A stretch of DNA of 64,000 bases, taken from Liolophura sinensis. Its lineage: Eukaryota > Mollusca > Polyplacophora > Chitonida > Chitonidae. Below the pieces are notes generated by a model that saw only the letters and a list, made by a program, of their open reading frames with translations, made no database searches and was not told the origin of the DNA. The DNA lies in assembly GCF_032854445.1 (NCBI RefSeq), contig NC_088303.1, positions 17,305,501 to 17,369,500 of the forward strand. The letters run 5' to 3'. Shown one piece after another: positions 1 to 19,965 of this stretch (position 1 is the first letter of the stretch; every line of letters starts with the position of its first letter). The position numbers and the translations under genes were made by a program.

Positions 1-1285
1 ATTCAGCTCTAGTTGCTGATTTATGTTCACTTTAAGTCTGCATGATCCTGAGCGGTAGTTGTCGTAGTCTTCTGAATCAAATTTTATTGATTTGAAGCCT
101 TTATTGCCCGCTCCACAATTTCATGTAAGATATGTTTTCAGCAGTCTGCGAGGGATTATACTAATGTTAATCCGTTTACTTAACTGTCAAAACCATAAAA
201 ATACAAATAAGATAACAGCATACAGAAAGCAAAACCAGAGCACAGAGGACAGTGTGAAACTTGATAAATGATCATATTTAAACGGGGAAATGCGGTCTTT
301 TGTCAGTTTACCTCTGAATTTTATCCACACTTTACCTGTAAATGGTAAATAGTAGCAACATACCCGCTACCTAGCAATATGGCTTAAACAGAAATAGGTA
401 ACAAGAAATGTAATGATGTCAAGTGCAATTGATTAGACGTTGTTGATCTAGCAATGTCCAAAATTCTGTGTTGTCATCACATTAAATGGTAATAATTATG
501 TGTTTATTGCAGACAGGATGTCCATATACAGAGATGAATAACAGTGATTAAACATTCAGGTCAAACGCTTTTGCCTTTGCTGTGTATATTATTTCAGAAG
601 TTAGGTCAACAGGTAATTTTACTTGACTGGAGAGCGTTCACATTACATTATGTATAGATTGCCGCGTTTCTAGACACGTAATTTATCAAACGTCAGCCGA
701 AAATAATGCAAAGAATCTAACGTAACAAAGAAAATACAGCCCCTTCTCATGACTTGATATTGCGTTCTTGTCAGGCATTGAGAAATCTTATAGCCAACCT
801 CTAAGTTCAAGGTAGGATCCTGTTGCTCATGTTTAGAAGTTTTGTTTCTGAAGACGTCTAATCAGTGGGTTCCAAACTCTTCCAGTCCTGCTTGACGACG
901 ACTGTAGGACGGCCGTGTGGAATGGCACCAAATGAATGGATGAGTTATTGCTGTTACAATTCACAGTTGTTGACATCTGAATTTTAAAATGTCTTTCCAT
1001 ATAGTAGTTCAAACATCAGCAAGCAAAAATGTCACTAAGGAAATCAATCAAATATTTTCTATTTAGTACTATTCCATACCGTTTTTGATTTATTTCGGTC
1101 CGAAGCGTCCATATAGAGCATGTTTAAACAGTGAAAGACTACCGGTATTTAGTAAACAAAATACACAGTACCTATATGGTTATATAAATATAAAAGTACA
1201 TGAGAAGTGGCAGGCATTCACCAATATTGTAGCCATTGTTCACTCCCCAGTTTGTACTATATGTATAGCTGTATTAATGTGAGTG
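1..1285. other. AT-rich intergenic sequence, no gene seen
   Basis: No frame shows a recognisable protein, and no tRNA-like or terminal-repeat structure stands out. Only short chance frames occur, such as 1085-1282. Confidence 0.6.
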
Positions 1286-1289
1286 CAAA

Positions 1290-2213
1290 TGTTGTTCCCT
1301 GACCACACCATTGTTGTATACTGAAGTGAAATCAAAAGTTGTTCGTGTGAAAAATGTTCTGGCCACGCTATAGTTGCATACTGAACTGAAGCCAAAGATT
1401 GTTCCTCTGAAACTTGTCCGACCACACTATAGTGGCACACTGAAGTGAAGCCAAAAGTTGTTCCTGTGAAAACTGTTCTGGCTACACCATAGTTTCATAC
1501 TGAAGTGAAGCCAAACGTTGTTCCTGTGAAAACTGTTCTGGCCACACTATTGCTGCATACTTAAGTGAAGCCAAACGTTGTTCCTGTGAAAACTGTTCTG
1601 ACCTGATGTAGTGAAGCCAAAAGTTGTTCCTGTGAAAACTGTTCTGTCCAGACTATAGTGGAATACTGAAGTGAAGCCAAAAGTTGTTCGTGTGAAAGCT
1701 GTTCTGACCACACTATAGTTTGCACACTGAAGTGAAGCCAAAAGTTGTTCCTGTGAAAACTGTTCTGACCACACTATAGTTGCATACTGAAGTGAAGCCA
1801 AAAGTTGTTCCTGTGAAAACTGTTCTAGCCACACTATAGTGGCACACTGAAGTGAAGCCAAAAAGTTACTCCTGTGAAAACTGTTAGTGCCACACCATAG
1901 TTGTATACTGAAGTGAAGCCAAACGTTGTTCATGTGAAAACTTTTCTGACCTGATGTAGTGAAGCCAAAAGTTGTTCCTGTGAAAACTTTTCTGACCACA
2001 CTCTTGTTGCATACTGAAGTGAAGCCAAAAGTTGTTCGTGTGAAAACTGTTTTGACCACACTATACTTGCATACTGAAGTGAAGCCAAAAGTTGTTCCTG
2101 TGAAAACTGCTCTGACCACATATAGTTGCATACTGAAGTGAAGCCAAAAGTTGTTCCTGTGAAAACTGTTCTGACCACACTATAGTTGCATACTGAAGTG
2201 AAGCCAAAACGTT
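1290..2213. repeat. 60-bp minisatellite, about 16-17 units
   Basis: Head-to-tail units of about 60 bp share the core GTGAAGCCAAAAGTTGTTC followed by CTGTGAAAACTGTTCTGACC. The first and last units are diverged or truncated, and two units (near 1600 and 1955) lack about 15 bp. Because 60 is a multiple of three and the core has no stop in some frames, long open frames appear on both strands (for example 1547-2131 minus). They are by-products of the repeat, not genes. Confidence 0.95.
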
Positions 2214-3118
2214 GTATAGGGTTGGTTTCATCCACTAATGATGCACTTTCAGGCATTCTGGAGGTTATTCCCGATATACATTCCATAGAGAAATGTATTG
2301 CGTGTAACCATTGTGGCCTTCACTTCGGTCAAGACTAGATTGTATAATTGGGTGACATCAAAGTAAATTGTATTTACCTTGAAATGTAGGATAGAAAATA
2401 CTTGATGAATACCAGCCAAGTCCTTACTGAGTATGTCAACCCCCCACCCCACCCCCACCCCCCACCCACAACCATTCACAGATTATTGAGATATATCGGA
2501 GATTCCAGTTTTGTACTTGTCTATTCTAACAATGATTTCCCATGGGACAAAATTATACTCGCTGGGCCTGAGGGTTTTTTGGGTGTTATGAGCATAATGC
2601 TACAAGAAGCTCAGTGGGCAAAGGATAAATGCTTACACCTTATAGCATCAAAAATACCTCTGGTACAAGAATAACTTCGTATCATTCAGTATACATGTAC
2701 ATACGTGTTGATTAAGCGATATGCTATCCGATTGATTCACAAACCATGAAAGACTCAGTGTAGATTGGATAAATTAGGCCAGAACTGTGACAGCATCAAA
2801 TATGTACCGGTAGCTGGCTTTTGGGCACCCTCTCTTGTAGAAATACTTAACAGATTGCACCGTAAAGCCTGAATACCATCAGTGTTATTAGAATAAAAGC
2901 GGTCTTTGATGAGAACAGCATTTACGTTATAATTCAAACTTCACTGCCCAACAGTTTATTTGTTACTTCCAAAGCATTAATAATGAACGGGAATAATGCC
3001 ATGAAGCCCGGATAATTATTGAGCGAATTTTCTTCACAATAATTCACGTAAGAGTATTAGTATAAATCATCCCAAAAATTTTTTTTATTACATTACTGTG
3101 CTAATATTAATTAGCAGG
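2214..3118. other. Intergenic, with a CCACCC low-complexity tract
   Basis: A C-rich tract of repeated CCCCACCC lies at about 2438-2470. An open frame at 2402-2674 (+, 90 codons) runs through it; its product matches nothing I recognise, and I do not call it a gene. Confidence 0.5.
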
Positions 3119-3119
3119 G

Positions 3120-3169
<50 letters not shown>

Positions 3170-3195
3170 TATATATATATTATATATATATATAT
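3119..3195. repeat. (AT)n microsatellite
   Basis: Near-perfect alternating AT, interrupted by a few slips. Confidence 0.97.
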
Positions 3196-6100
3196 CTGTA
3201 GGAAGACGTAATATGCTCTGGCAAATGGAGTACGAGCAAAAACCCTTCAGCCTCCGTTTAATACCGTCCAGGAACATTGTATCTTATGTACGGCAGATGT
3301 ATTCGCTGTGACATTGTGGCATTGGCGCAAAAGTACACGTATACATGACTACCCAAAGCACAACTGCGTTATTTTGTTAGGCTCTGCACACCAGCATTGC
3401 TACATTCCAGTTAACGTGACGCAGAGATTGTTTTTAAATGATATATAACATATCTGTGCGCGGCGCCTGAGCGTCCTTCAACGCCTACTGTTCAGAGCCT
3501 CGCATGTTAGTTCCCGAGAAATAATGTCAGACTATTTATGACGAAGCCCAGGGCAGTGTCCGCCAGGTCAGTGACATGAACAGACACAGATATGTACTCC
3601 GCGCCCTACATAGCTCTTCGCCTGTAGGTCAGAATGCCAGCTCCTGTATAATAGTGCGCTATCGACACTCTACTGCCTCTCTGCATATGTAGGCCTATAT
3701 AGATATGCATGTATACACAGGTATACACACATGGCTCCGGACAAGACATCTGCTTTATAGGTCAATATACTGAGTTAGCATTATCTGAATGTTTTTTTGT
3801 TTATCAACCCAATTTTTGCTGCCCGTGTAATTTAGGCCTATTTAAAGCTATTTAATCCGCGCAGGCGCAGAAGTGTAATATTTCATAAAGAATGTATTCA
3901 TGCTTACAGAGACTTATGCGCCTACATATATGTGTGATTTACGGCTGTGTCTCATGGCAATTCTTCTCCCTCACAGTGCTTCACCTGGCGGATGTGATGT
4001 GACCTAAAAGCCGACAACCTGACATATCGGTTGTTCACCTTTGGCCTGCGTTTTGTTGACTGACCCTCATTACTGGTATAGTGTCCCAAAGACAGGTCAG
4101 GCTCTGCAAAGCTATATACCTGATCAAACTATCACCAGAACGGCATAATGACTGTTGATCCAGAGATAGCTGCAGTACTGGGAGGACCGCACCTCACTGC
4201 GATCATTTTGAGCATATAGCTGAACATTACAGTATGTCAGGACTGTCTGGATAACTTCACTCTGTGTATATGCCTATATATATGCGCGGTATATTAATTT
4301 CCACATATAGGATTTGCAAATTCTGATGGAGTAAACAAAACCATGAACACCGTGTACCTTGACGCAAAGACATCACTATTATCAACTCACCAGAAATATG
4401 TAGTCAACAGGCTTTGATTACAACTTCTAAGTCACATTTCGTTGTTTAAATTAGCAGGTGGATTTTTCATGCATATTTCCAGCATGCAATACTCGTTGGT
4501 ATAATAAGATTCCTACGTCCAAGGGTAGCCAGTATATGTCCAAACTTTCAGCTAAATCCATGCATACGTGTACTTCTTTGCCGTAAAGTTACTGTCAAAA
4601 AGACAGATATGCAGCTAGACAAGAAAACGCCCGTAAAAATACAACCTCCATTGGAAAAGATAATGACTCATCATAAGGATTTCCTCCAGCTCTTAATTTT
4701 CTTCAAAACGGTAAAGCTTAATTCCCACAAATGTCAAAAGGAACGCTCGGAAATTGCACGAGTTTTAACAGTTTATGTATTTATGACGGATTATAATGTA
4801 CAGGTTATAAACCGTCCTCCAGATTCCACTGCAAGACTGATGACCCCCTGTAGCCACATGCGCATGACTGATGACCTGTAGCCACATGTGCATATACATG
4901 TACACACTTGTACAATTTCAACTTGAAGTTGTGACCGACTTCGCGTGTGCAGCCCCCATTATCCGCACAGGCCGTCAACTGCTGACTCAGATCGGGCGAT
5001 CGTCTGAATTTACTGGGCGAAAAAACTGTATTTATTTTCAGCATTTTTTGGTTAGGGTGAAATTCCTTTATCACAAGTCTTTTTGCCCCTCAAAATTGCG
5101 GGTCTGTCGGGTGCATTACATGGCACATTGCTTGTCATATAGAGTTATAAGCTTATATTTAGTCCTACACAATTAAGTTATTTATAAAGCTCACATAATT
5201 GTTTATACAATTTAATAATGTATTAACAGTAATTAGATATTAACAATGGGGTTGCAACGACTCAAAGCACCCAGATTCTGTATTAAATCGGCCCAAATTT
5301 ATAATATAGACTAGCTCGCTCCTTCAGCTTTTTTATCGTTTGAATTTCGAGATAGCAGAGATTTACTACACGGATTGATATCAGGAGTGCCCAGAAAATC
5401 TCTTGATTTAAGCTGCAGGCGAAGTGCGAGAGCTGAACACCTGACCTCGTAATGATTAACGTTAGTGTGGAGAATGAACGTTAGGAAGCCTAATTCTTTA
5501 GCATAAACCACACTCAGCTCATCTCGCTAGCTCATGCACTGATACCGCAGGCAGGCTTGTACTGCATGGTGATCGTGCTCAAGACATTCACGAATAACGC
5601 CGATGGCGTGTTCGAATCCAGTCCTTGTTTGTTCGCAAGGGCAGGTGATTTTTTGCCAGCGATCAGGGATAAAGGCCTAATTTAATACTCGCCATATCTA
5701 ATTAGCAAATACATTAATATTTTATTGTAAATATTTACCTCGCCTTAGAATCGCAAGGACGAATCCATGCACCCTACTGGTGTATACCCGAGTATCAAGG
5801 AACTTGTAACTTGACACGTATAAATGAATCAATATATAAATGACTTGGTTTTGGGAACGCTATTACACTGGTGATAAAAACAAAGTTACTGGAGCGAATA
5901 GATTCTCAACCCACACTGCTTTGGCGTCATTCATTCTTGCATTGAGAGTTTTATTCTCTGTCTTCATGCATGCACTCACTGTATATTATACAATTACGGA
6001 AAAAGAGGCATATAGGTACCCGAGAATTAAGAACGCCGTGAATGTACCTCTGGAGATATAATCCTAGTGATACCTTACCATATAAAAGAAAATACAAGAC

Positions 6101-6639
6101 TACACCAAATGTGTATATGCATTGACAAAGTATCCCAGGTAAAGTTTGAAAAAAATGTCTTTCTACTTTTGTGATGTTGCACATCAGAGATATCGCAGTT
6201 CAGTGTCAGCAAACTCCTGCACAATGACGTTGACTTTTAGCCACATTAGCTTGGGTTACGTGACGCGACATCGTGTTTCCGGTTTCTCTAACCTGACGTA
6301 TCCTATGGCCTCGTAAGAATTCCATATTAAAAGTTGACTTCAAAAGTTACCGTTTAGGTTTATTTCCACACCTATTCCGAAATAACCAAGGTTAACTTAA
6401 TTGTTGTCAATTCTTTTAAGGAACGGAGATAAAAGCGGGCCGAGGGCTTAAGCAGGGAATTTGTGGATTCCCCCACTCTCAGTGCTAGTGGCGCATGATG
6501 TCATTTGCGACAATAAGCGGTCGACGATGGTCTTGTGGTCTTTTGCGCGGTTCGCTGAAGATCACGTCTTCCACCAATATATAGTGTGCATATCGGTATA
6601 TCATATGCGAGAAAGTTCGTCAGTAACTTACCACAGGTC
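3196..6639. other. Intergenic, no gene recognised
   Basis: No recognisable coding sequence. A B-box-like string GTTCGAATCC at 5610-5619 follows a weak A-box-like stretch near 5530, so 5505-5650 may be an old tRNA-derived SINE head. This is weak and not called separately. Confidence 0.5.
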
Positions 6640-6737
6640 AATGGTTTAGCCCGCAAACTGCGGTTTCCACCATCGCCATAGTAGAAGTGAAATATTCGGC
6701 GTTAAACAAGCAATAAGGTAAATAAATAAATAAATGC
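6640..6737 (+). mobile_element. SINE-A, 3' fragment
   Basis: The sequence matches the 3' third of the SINE-A family seen complete at 55435-55699: a diverged Y-CCACCAT block, then GTGAAATATTC, then GGCGTTAAACA, ending in an ATAA/AAAT tail. The head is missing, as expected for 5' truncation during LINE-driven retroposition. Confidence 0.8.
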
Positions 6738-7715
6738 TGAGGGCCTTTTTTGTCAGCGGTACCCCCCTCGGGGTCCTCTTCGTTCATGTGAAAGGGATGG
6801 ACGTGATGCATTTGTCCTACAAGTGGTTCACATGGTGGCGCGCATCGACCTTGGCGGAGATCTGGGTCAGTGCGGAGTAACGGCTTCACGTAACAGCCCC
6901 AGCTGCAAAATGTCTATACTGAACTGTTAATTACATGACCACTGCACAAATCAGGCAGGCGATTAGCCGCAAGAAAGTCATTTTATGTCCTGGCGTTATA
7001 CAGTTGCTGAAAGGGCTGGATCGTTACATACCGACCTGTTCTGGAGACTTATGCGTGTGAATGTGTATTTGTGCTTATCATCAATTGGAATTGGCGCCCC
7101 TACTTTGATACATATATATCTGAATCCGGTGTGAATAACAGCACGGTACAAAAAAGCTCACAGTACAAACCGTAATGGCCAGGGAAAGAATGGTATGTAC
7201 TTTTTTTGGAAAGAAGCTATATAAATTTATGTGTTGATAATCATATGAATACGTCCGTTTTTAACCAAGCAGCAGCTGTATTTTCATGCCGCGGCCTAGT
7301 TATCCGCAATGTATTGTTGTTTATCACAAAAATATTAGGTACCGTAGAGAGATATCCCTTTACTGAAGAGCGCGAATTTCTTCACTAAGTGGCAGAATGA
7401 AATAATTACGTACGATTCGATCCAAGGGAACACCATAAATAGCATGGTAACTATTAATATTTCTTGACACTTTCCGTCAATCCCCGAGGATTGTGGCGCC
7501 CAGCGTATACATCTAGTCTTATGTGTACCGGTACAGTATATAGTAATTTGGCTTTGTCAGGGATGGATCTGAACAATGTAAAGCTGATCGATTCAGATTG
7601 AAAGGAATTTCTAATGATCGTACCTCTGTTGTTTGCTCACTTGCAATAACTATGTTCAATGTCGTGCACAAACCACTGGTCCCTGCAAATACCTACATAT
7701 ACATTAGAGTTCTCA
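6738..7715. other. Intergenic, nothing recognised
   Basis: AT-rich sequence with only short chance frames; no repeat family or protein match noticed. Confidence 0.5.
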
Positions 7716-7838
7716 TAATGATAAACCTTTCCCCAGGGCTCTGTCCAATTTCCTCCCACCGATATAAGTACCGTCATATAAGTCAAATATTCTTCACTAC
7801 GGCTTAAAACACATATCAAATAAATAAATAAACAAATA
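7716..7838 (+). mobile_element. SINE-A, 3' fragment
   Basis: It carries the family's CCCAGGGCTCTG block, TCCTCCCACC, CGTCATATAAGT and an AAATAAATAAATAAAC tail. It is 5'-truncated and diverged. Confidence 0.85.
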
Positions 7839-8111
7839 ATGATAACCTTCTCCCATTAAGTTTTTTTCTTTCATATGATGTTTATGTCTACCCATCTCAT
7901 ACATATCTTTCTTACCTTCACTTTTTTATATCATTTTTACCTTCTCTGATCTGATTTATATCTTTCTCCCTATAAAAACAGTTTCATTTACTTCATGCTT
8001 ATACCTCCTCTCATTTTAGAACATCAAGAATGCTTTTTCATCGGTTGTTTGCCTTATTCTATCTTATACCTATCTTGCTTAGATCACTATTTTTCTGCTG
8101 CTTTGTCTCAT

Positions 8112-8452
8112 CTTGTGAGTGAGTGAGGGCTTGGGGTTTAACGTGGAACTTAACAATTTTTCTGTCATATGACGACGAAAGAGTCCTTAGAGTGCATGTA
8201 ATGTGCCTCCTTGTTGCAGGACGGATTTTCACCGCTCTTTTATCTAGTGCTGCTTCACTGAGACGCCATACCGAAGGCAAGTAAGCCCGAGTCATTGTAC
8301 TGATACGGGTCAACCAGTCGCTGCACTTTCACCTTCATGTTAAACGCCAAGCGAGGAAGTTACAACTTCCTCTTTTAAGTTCTTAGGTGTGACTCGACCC
8401 AGAATTGATCCTGGATCTACCGCTCTACCAACTGTGCTAACCGACCCGGTTC
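8112..8452 (-). mobile_element. SINE-B, near full length
   Basis: Read on the minus strand, the head is tRNA-like: an A-box region TTAGCACAGTTGG and a B-box region GGGTCGAGTCACA. A conserved body follows (AGCAGCACTAGATAAAAGAGC and ATTACATGCACTCTAAGG), ending in a TTAAACCCCAAGCCCTCACT-like 3' end. Other copies are at 30877-31188, 44157-44527, 58497-58742 and 63722-64000. Confidence 0.9.
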
Positions 8453-8649
8453 CCATCTTGTGCATATCTTTCTCACCTCATAAGCTAAACTCTTCTTATA
8501 TGACACCTATAAATTTATTGCCTGAAGGTGATTTTTTTTACTTTTTCCCCTCACCTAGTAACTTTCTGACGTATATCTATTTGTATCTCGTTTGATCTGT
8601 GACATATCTCACTTGGTAAATAACATACATGTATCTCACTTTACGGCTG

Positions 8650-9245
8650 CCAAGTGTCATGTAACTCCTATATCACCTGATGCCCATTTAATCTCACATG
8701 ATACCTGCCTCAAGTCACCTAATGCCTATTTTATCTCACCATATGCCTGCCTCAAGCCACTTGATGTCTACTTATTTCTCCTGATTCCTGTCTTTATGTG
8801 ACATCATGCCTTCCTCATGTCACCTCATGTCTGCCTCTTGTCTCCTCATGCCGTCATGCCTTATCTCACCTGAAGCCTACTTTATCTCAACTGATTCCTG
8901 TCTCATGTCACCTGACGCCTGCCATGTCACCTCATGCAGGCATCATGTCGCCGCCTGACGCTTGTCATGTCACCTCATGTCTGCTTCATGTCCGCCTCGT
9001 GTCACCTGATACCTAGTTTCTCTCACCCAATGCCTACTTTGCCACCTGATGCCTCGGTCATGTCGCCTCATGCCACCTCATGCGTACTTTCTCCCACCTC
9101 ATGCCTGGCTCATGTCACCTGATGCCTACTTTATCTCTCCTGATGCTTCTTTGCCACTTGATGCCTCACTCATGTCGCCTCACGTCACCTGATGCCCACC
9201 TTATCTCGTGTGATGCCTGCCTCAAGCCACCTGATGCCTACATTC
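8650..9245. repeat. 21-bp degenerate minisatellite, about 28 units
   Basis: The array is built of 21-bp monomers of two main kinds, TGATGCCTGCCTCATGTCACC-like and TGATGCCTACTTTATCTCACC-like, often alternating so that a 42-bp higher-order period is visible. A period divisible by three opens frames such as 8592-8801 and 8798-9016; these are not genes. Confidence 0.9.
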
Positions 9246-9699
9246 TCTAAACTTTTCTTCCCTTTTCACCTGTTATGCATCTCCTGTCTCCTCTCCCTTT
9301 ACCTTTAGCAATGCCTTAAGCTGGCCGTGGACTGGGAAGTACAAGTTACCGTGGTTTCTTTTCACCGAAAGCGATCGGGTCATTTACAACATCAAGTCAT
9401 ATATTTTTTGGCCAGTATATCTTTGTTGTTGTTTTTTTTTCAAAGTACTGCGAAGTACTGCGACTTTCTTTACTCGTACAAGTGTTATCTTAATTTTGTA
9501 TAAATCGTAAAGAAAATGTTTAGTCGTTAAGTCTGAATGCCTTAAATATTGTTCTCATCATTTAAATTATCCTCCCCCTTTTACTGCATGCCATTCATAC
9601 TTCACTAGTATCATATTGTCCCATTTATAGGACAGTAGGATACCATTTTATTCTGTTTTTTCATGTAGCATGACAGTTGGGATGCAGGACATAAAATCA

Positions 9700-10070
9700 C
9701 CTGTATAAGTGCAGTCGAGGACGGGATACGTGCGGATAACTCTCTAGTTAATGGCGCATCTCGTCTTAATGAGATGTCATTCAGTTTATTAAAAATGGAT
9801 TGGCTGTCCTCGCGCTGTTCTAGACTTGTGTACTGAAATCATTCAGCGTGACTGTCGCAGCCTAGCGCTGATTGGTTGATCCGAGTGACACACCAAGGCC
9901 AAGCAGAAGTGTCTTCTGTTCGTATAGAGAAAGCAGGTGTGTTGTTCGTTTGCGAGCGAGTTGTTTTTGGAAGCATGTATGTACGAAGATGAGAAGTACT
10001 ATAGCGACTTAATCATGGGGTTTACACACCAAAACTAATTCACTGCGTGGTTTTAATGAAGGACCCGGTG
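9700..10070 (+). promoter_or_regulatory. Possible promoter and noncoding first exon of the BCL11-like gene
   Basis: This stretch is less AT-rich than its surroundings, contains an inverted CCAAT box (GATTGGTTGAT, about 9868-9878), and ends at a good splice-donor match, GGT then GTAAGT, at 10070. If spliced to 11448, the upstream frame meets a stop before any ATG, so this exon would be noncoding and translation would begin at 11472. There is no direct evidence of transcription. Confidence 0.22.
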
Positions 10071-10159
10071 TAAGTGAAAAATATCGGTATATACATGCAG
10101 TTACCAAGTATATTTACCTGCTACATTTAGGGGGGAAAAGCGGATATATGTGTATTGTT

Positions 10160-10878
10160 CAAACATTTCTCTTAAAGAGGACAGCCGAGAGTAAATACGG
10201 ATCGAATAGCGGATCGATCGACTGGTTGACTGAATTACATTTCTCTTAAAGAGGACAGCTGAGAGTGAATACGCAGCGAATGGTGGATTGATCGACTCGT
10301 TGACTGAATTACCTTTCTCTTAAAGAGGACAGCTGCGAATGAATACGGATCGAATGGCGGATTGATCGACTCGTTGACTGAGTTGCGGATTGATCGACTG
10401 GTTGACTGAGTTACCTTTCTCTTAAAGGGGACAGTTCAAAATGAAAACGGATCAAATGACGGATTGATCGACTGGTTAACTGAGTTGCATTTCCCTTAAA
10501 GAGGACGGCTGAGAGTGAATATGGATCGAATTACGGATTGATCGACTGGTTGACTGAGTTACTCGACTGGTTGACTGAGTTACCATTCTCTTAAAGAGGA
10601 CCGTTCAAAGTGAAAGCGGATCAAATGGCGGATTGATGGACTGGTTAACTGAGTTACCTTTCTCTTAAAGAGAACAGCTGAGAATGAATACGGAGCGAAT
10701 GGCGGATTGATCGACTGGTTAACTGAGCTGCCTTTTTCTTAAAGAGGACAGCTCAAAGTGAAAACGGACCAAATGGCGGATTGATCGACTGGTTAACTGT
10801 ATTACGTTCTCTTAAAGATGACAGCTGAGAGTAAATACGGATCGAATGACGGATTGATCGACTGGTTGACTGAATTAT
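10160..10878. repeat. 74-bp minisatellite, about 9 units
   Basis: Units of about 74 bp contain TCTCTTAAAGAGGACAGCTG, then CGGATCGAATGGCGGATTG, then ATCGACTGGTTGACTGA. Spacing is irregular where part of a unit, the GATTGATCGACTGG portion, is repeated once more (near 10385 and 10560). No coding potential was seen. Confidence 0.93.
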
Positions 10879-11447
10879 TGATTAGTGTTAGGCGTAGGTC
10901 TTGTTGCAGTAGTTAGATGTATTAATGACGTATTATGACTTAAAAAATCAACTTCAGGCCTGTGTACGAAGACAACTGGGGGAAACTTGTACCATTTCGT
11001 CCATTTTTGACATGTATTCTCTCATATTAATGTATTAATCTCATATAAAATCAATGGACGATGCCTAACCGCTTACCGTTATTGATAAACCCGTATTTTT
11101 GTAAATATTTGTATTCTATTAACTGTGTACTCTTCATTTGGGAGAATAACGCATGCAGACTTGTTGACATCAGTACTGTTGTGTATATTGTACGCTGTTT
11201 GGAGTTCCCAGTAACGGCCGGTTGATCCCCCGGTGTGACGGCCTGATGTTTTGTTCATCTCAACCGGCACACAAAAGGTGCGGCCGCCTGGTCGTTCACC
11301 TCGCCAGCCTGGCGTAGATCAGGGCCGGTCTGCATGTGCATGCCAGCTAAACTGCAGGCAGATCGCGTCGTACTAAGGACATGCCGTGAGAACGCGCTGT
11401 CCTACAGTTGAAACAGAAAGTATACGTGCATTTGTTGTTCGTTTCAG

Positions 11448-18579
<7,132 letters not shown>

Positions 18580-19705
18580 CCAAAGATTTCTCCTGTTCCG
18601 TTCTGATCACGTGGCTATATCAGCGATACCCTTGAGATGACGCGCTAATGAAGCTACCATTTATTTGTGAGGTTGGTTGGGGAAGAGGGTAGTATTTATT
18701 AACCAATTCAAATCAGTATACCAATGCAACTGTTGCCATTGAAGTTTGCTTGTTTCTCTAACGTTGAGCTTGGTATAGGATTTTCTTCTGTTTTGGTGCT
18801 TTTTTAATTCGATTGTATGCAGCAGTCAGAACATAAACCTTATAGGGTTACAACCATAGTGACACATAGTTACAGCCGATTGTACGAAGTCGCGAAGATC
18901 AGGTCTTCATTCGACATACAAGTAAATCATCATATGACTGTGTATTTACACGTAATTGTTGGTGTACTATTGAAAGTTCTTGTCGGCACATATGGGGAAA
19001 AATAGAAAGGAAGAGCTTGTGTATATAACAACTAAAGAGAGTCAACTTTTTACTTTTCATTTTGGTTATCAGCATTTTGGTATTAACTTTATGCCATTTT
19101 CAGGATATACAAAACAGCAAAACAGTATGTCTAGATTATATTCATTGCAAGTAAACAAACAATTTTAAAATTATTGTTCAAGTAAACTTTAGGCGTAATG
19201 CGCGATGACACCCCTCCACCCCCTCCACCCCTGAACCCTTTGAACAATGAGATTGAAAGCGAGTACAGATCTACGTCAAGTTAGGCTGTGATGGTTTGTT
19301 ACCTTTTCTTCTCTGGGAACCACTTTCATTTTTAGTTGCCATGGTGTTTTATCGTGTGATTTGTTTACATATAACTTGTACAACGACTGAGTTTTCTGTT
19401 CAGTTATATGAAGTTGAATTACGCTTGGGCGAGGTTTTATTATTGTGGTGACAATCGTTTTAACGGCGTCTGAAGCCTGTCTGGAACGGGAATGGCGTGT
19501 GTTGTTTTATTATTATTATTATTTGATTTTTTATTTTGTTCGCGCAACCATACTTCTTCGGCTTGTACACTGTGTTTGACTGCCTCATGACGACGCCGTG
19601 ACTTCAGACGTATATTACATGCATTCCAAGAGACGAGTCGGTGTTATGTTATGTTATGTTATGCTGTGTCTACAAGTGTTTCCATTAAAAAGACAAGTCA
19701 CACAG
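18580..19705. other. 3' flank of the BCL11-like gene
   Basis: It probably contains the 3' UTR. No canonical AATAAA was noticed close to the stop; an ATTAAA lies at about 19684. Short TTA and GTTAT runs occur at 19504-19530 and 19640-19662. Confidence 0.4.
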
Positions 19706-19965
19706 GGTTCCAAAAAAATTATTCTACTAATTTTAACAAAAAGTGTGTCGTATGAGTGATGCTAGAATGCATTTGTTTTTATAACACAATAATCATAAAT
19801 CATATTAACCACATTCAACATAATATTATGTTAGTGTGACAGAATCTTTATGTTGAATAATAGAATATGTGTCTTGTGTTTAACAGAATAATCTGCTACA
19901 AATAACAGAATACATTCTAGCGTCACTCAGACAACAGACTTTCTGTTAAACTTAAAACATTGTTT
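19706..19965. mobile_element. Foldback MITE (TA family), copy 2
   Basis: It carries the family's paired blocks GATGCTAGAATGCATTTG and AACAGAATACATTCTAGC, the internal inverted pair ATTCAACATAATATTATG and TTTATGTTGAAT, and ACAACAGACTTTCTGTTAA near the right end. Termini are more diverged than in copies 3 and 5. Confidence 0.75.

Noticed and set aside
1290-2213. CRISPR-like regular array
   Set aside because: Units are contiguous, with no unique spacers, in a eukaryotic genome; it is a minisatellite. The same holds for 8650-9245, 10160-10878 and 60424-60675.
2402-2674. 90-codon frame with a Pro/His-rich start
   Set aside because: The start lies in a CCACCC low-complexity tract and the remainder matches no family I know.
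5505-5650. Old tRNA-derived element
   Set aside because: Only a B-box-like string is clear; the A box and body are not recognisable.
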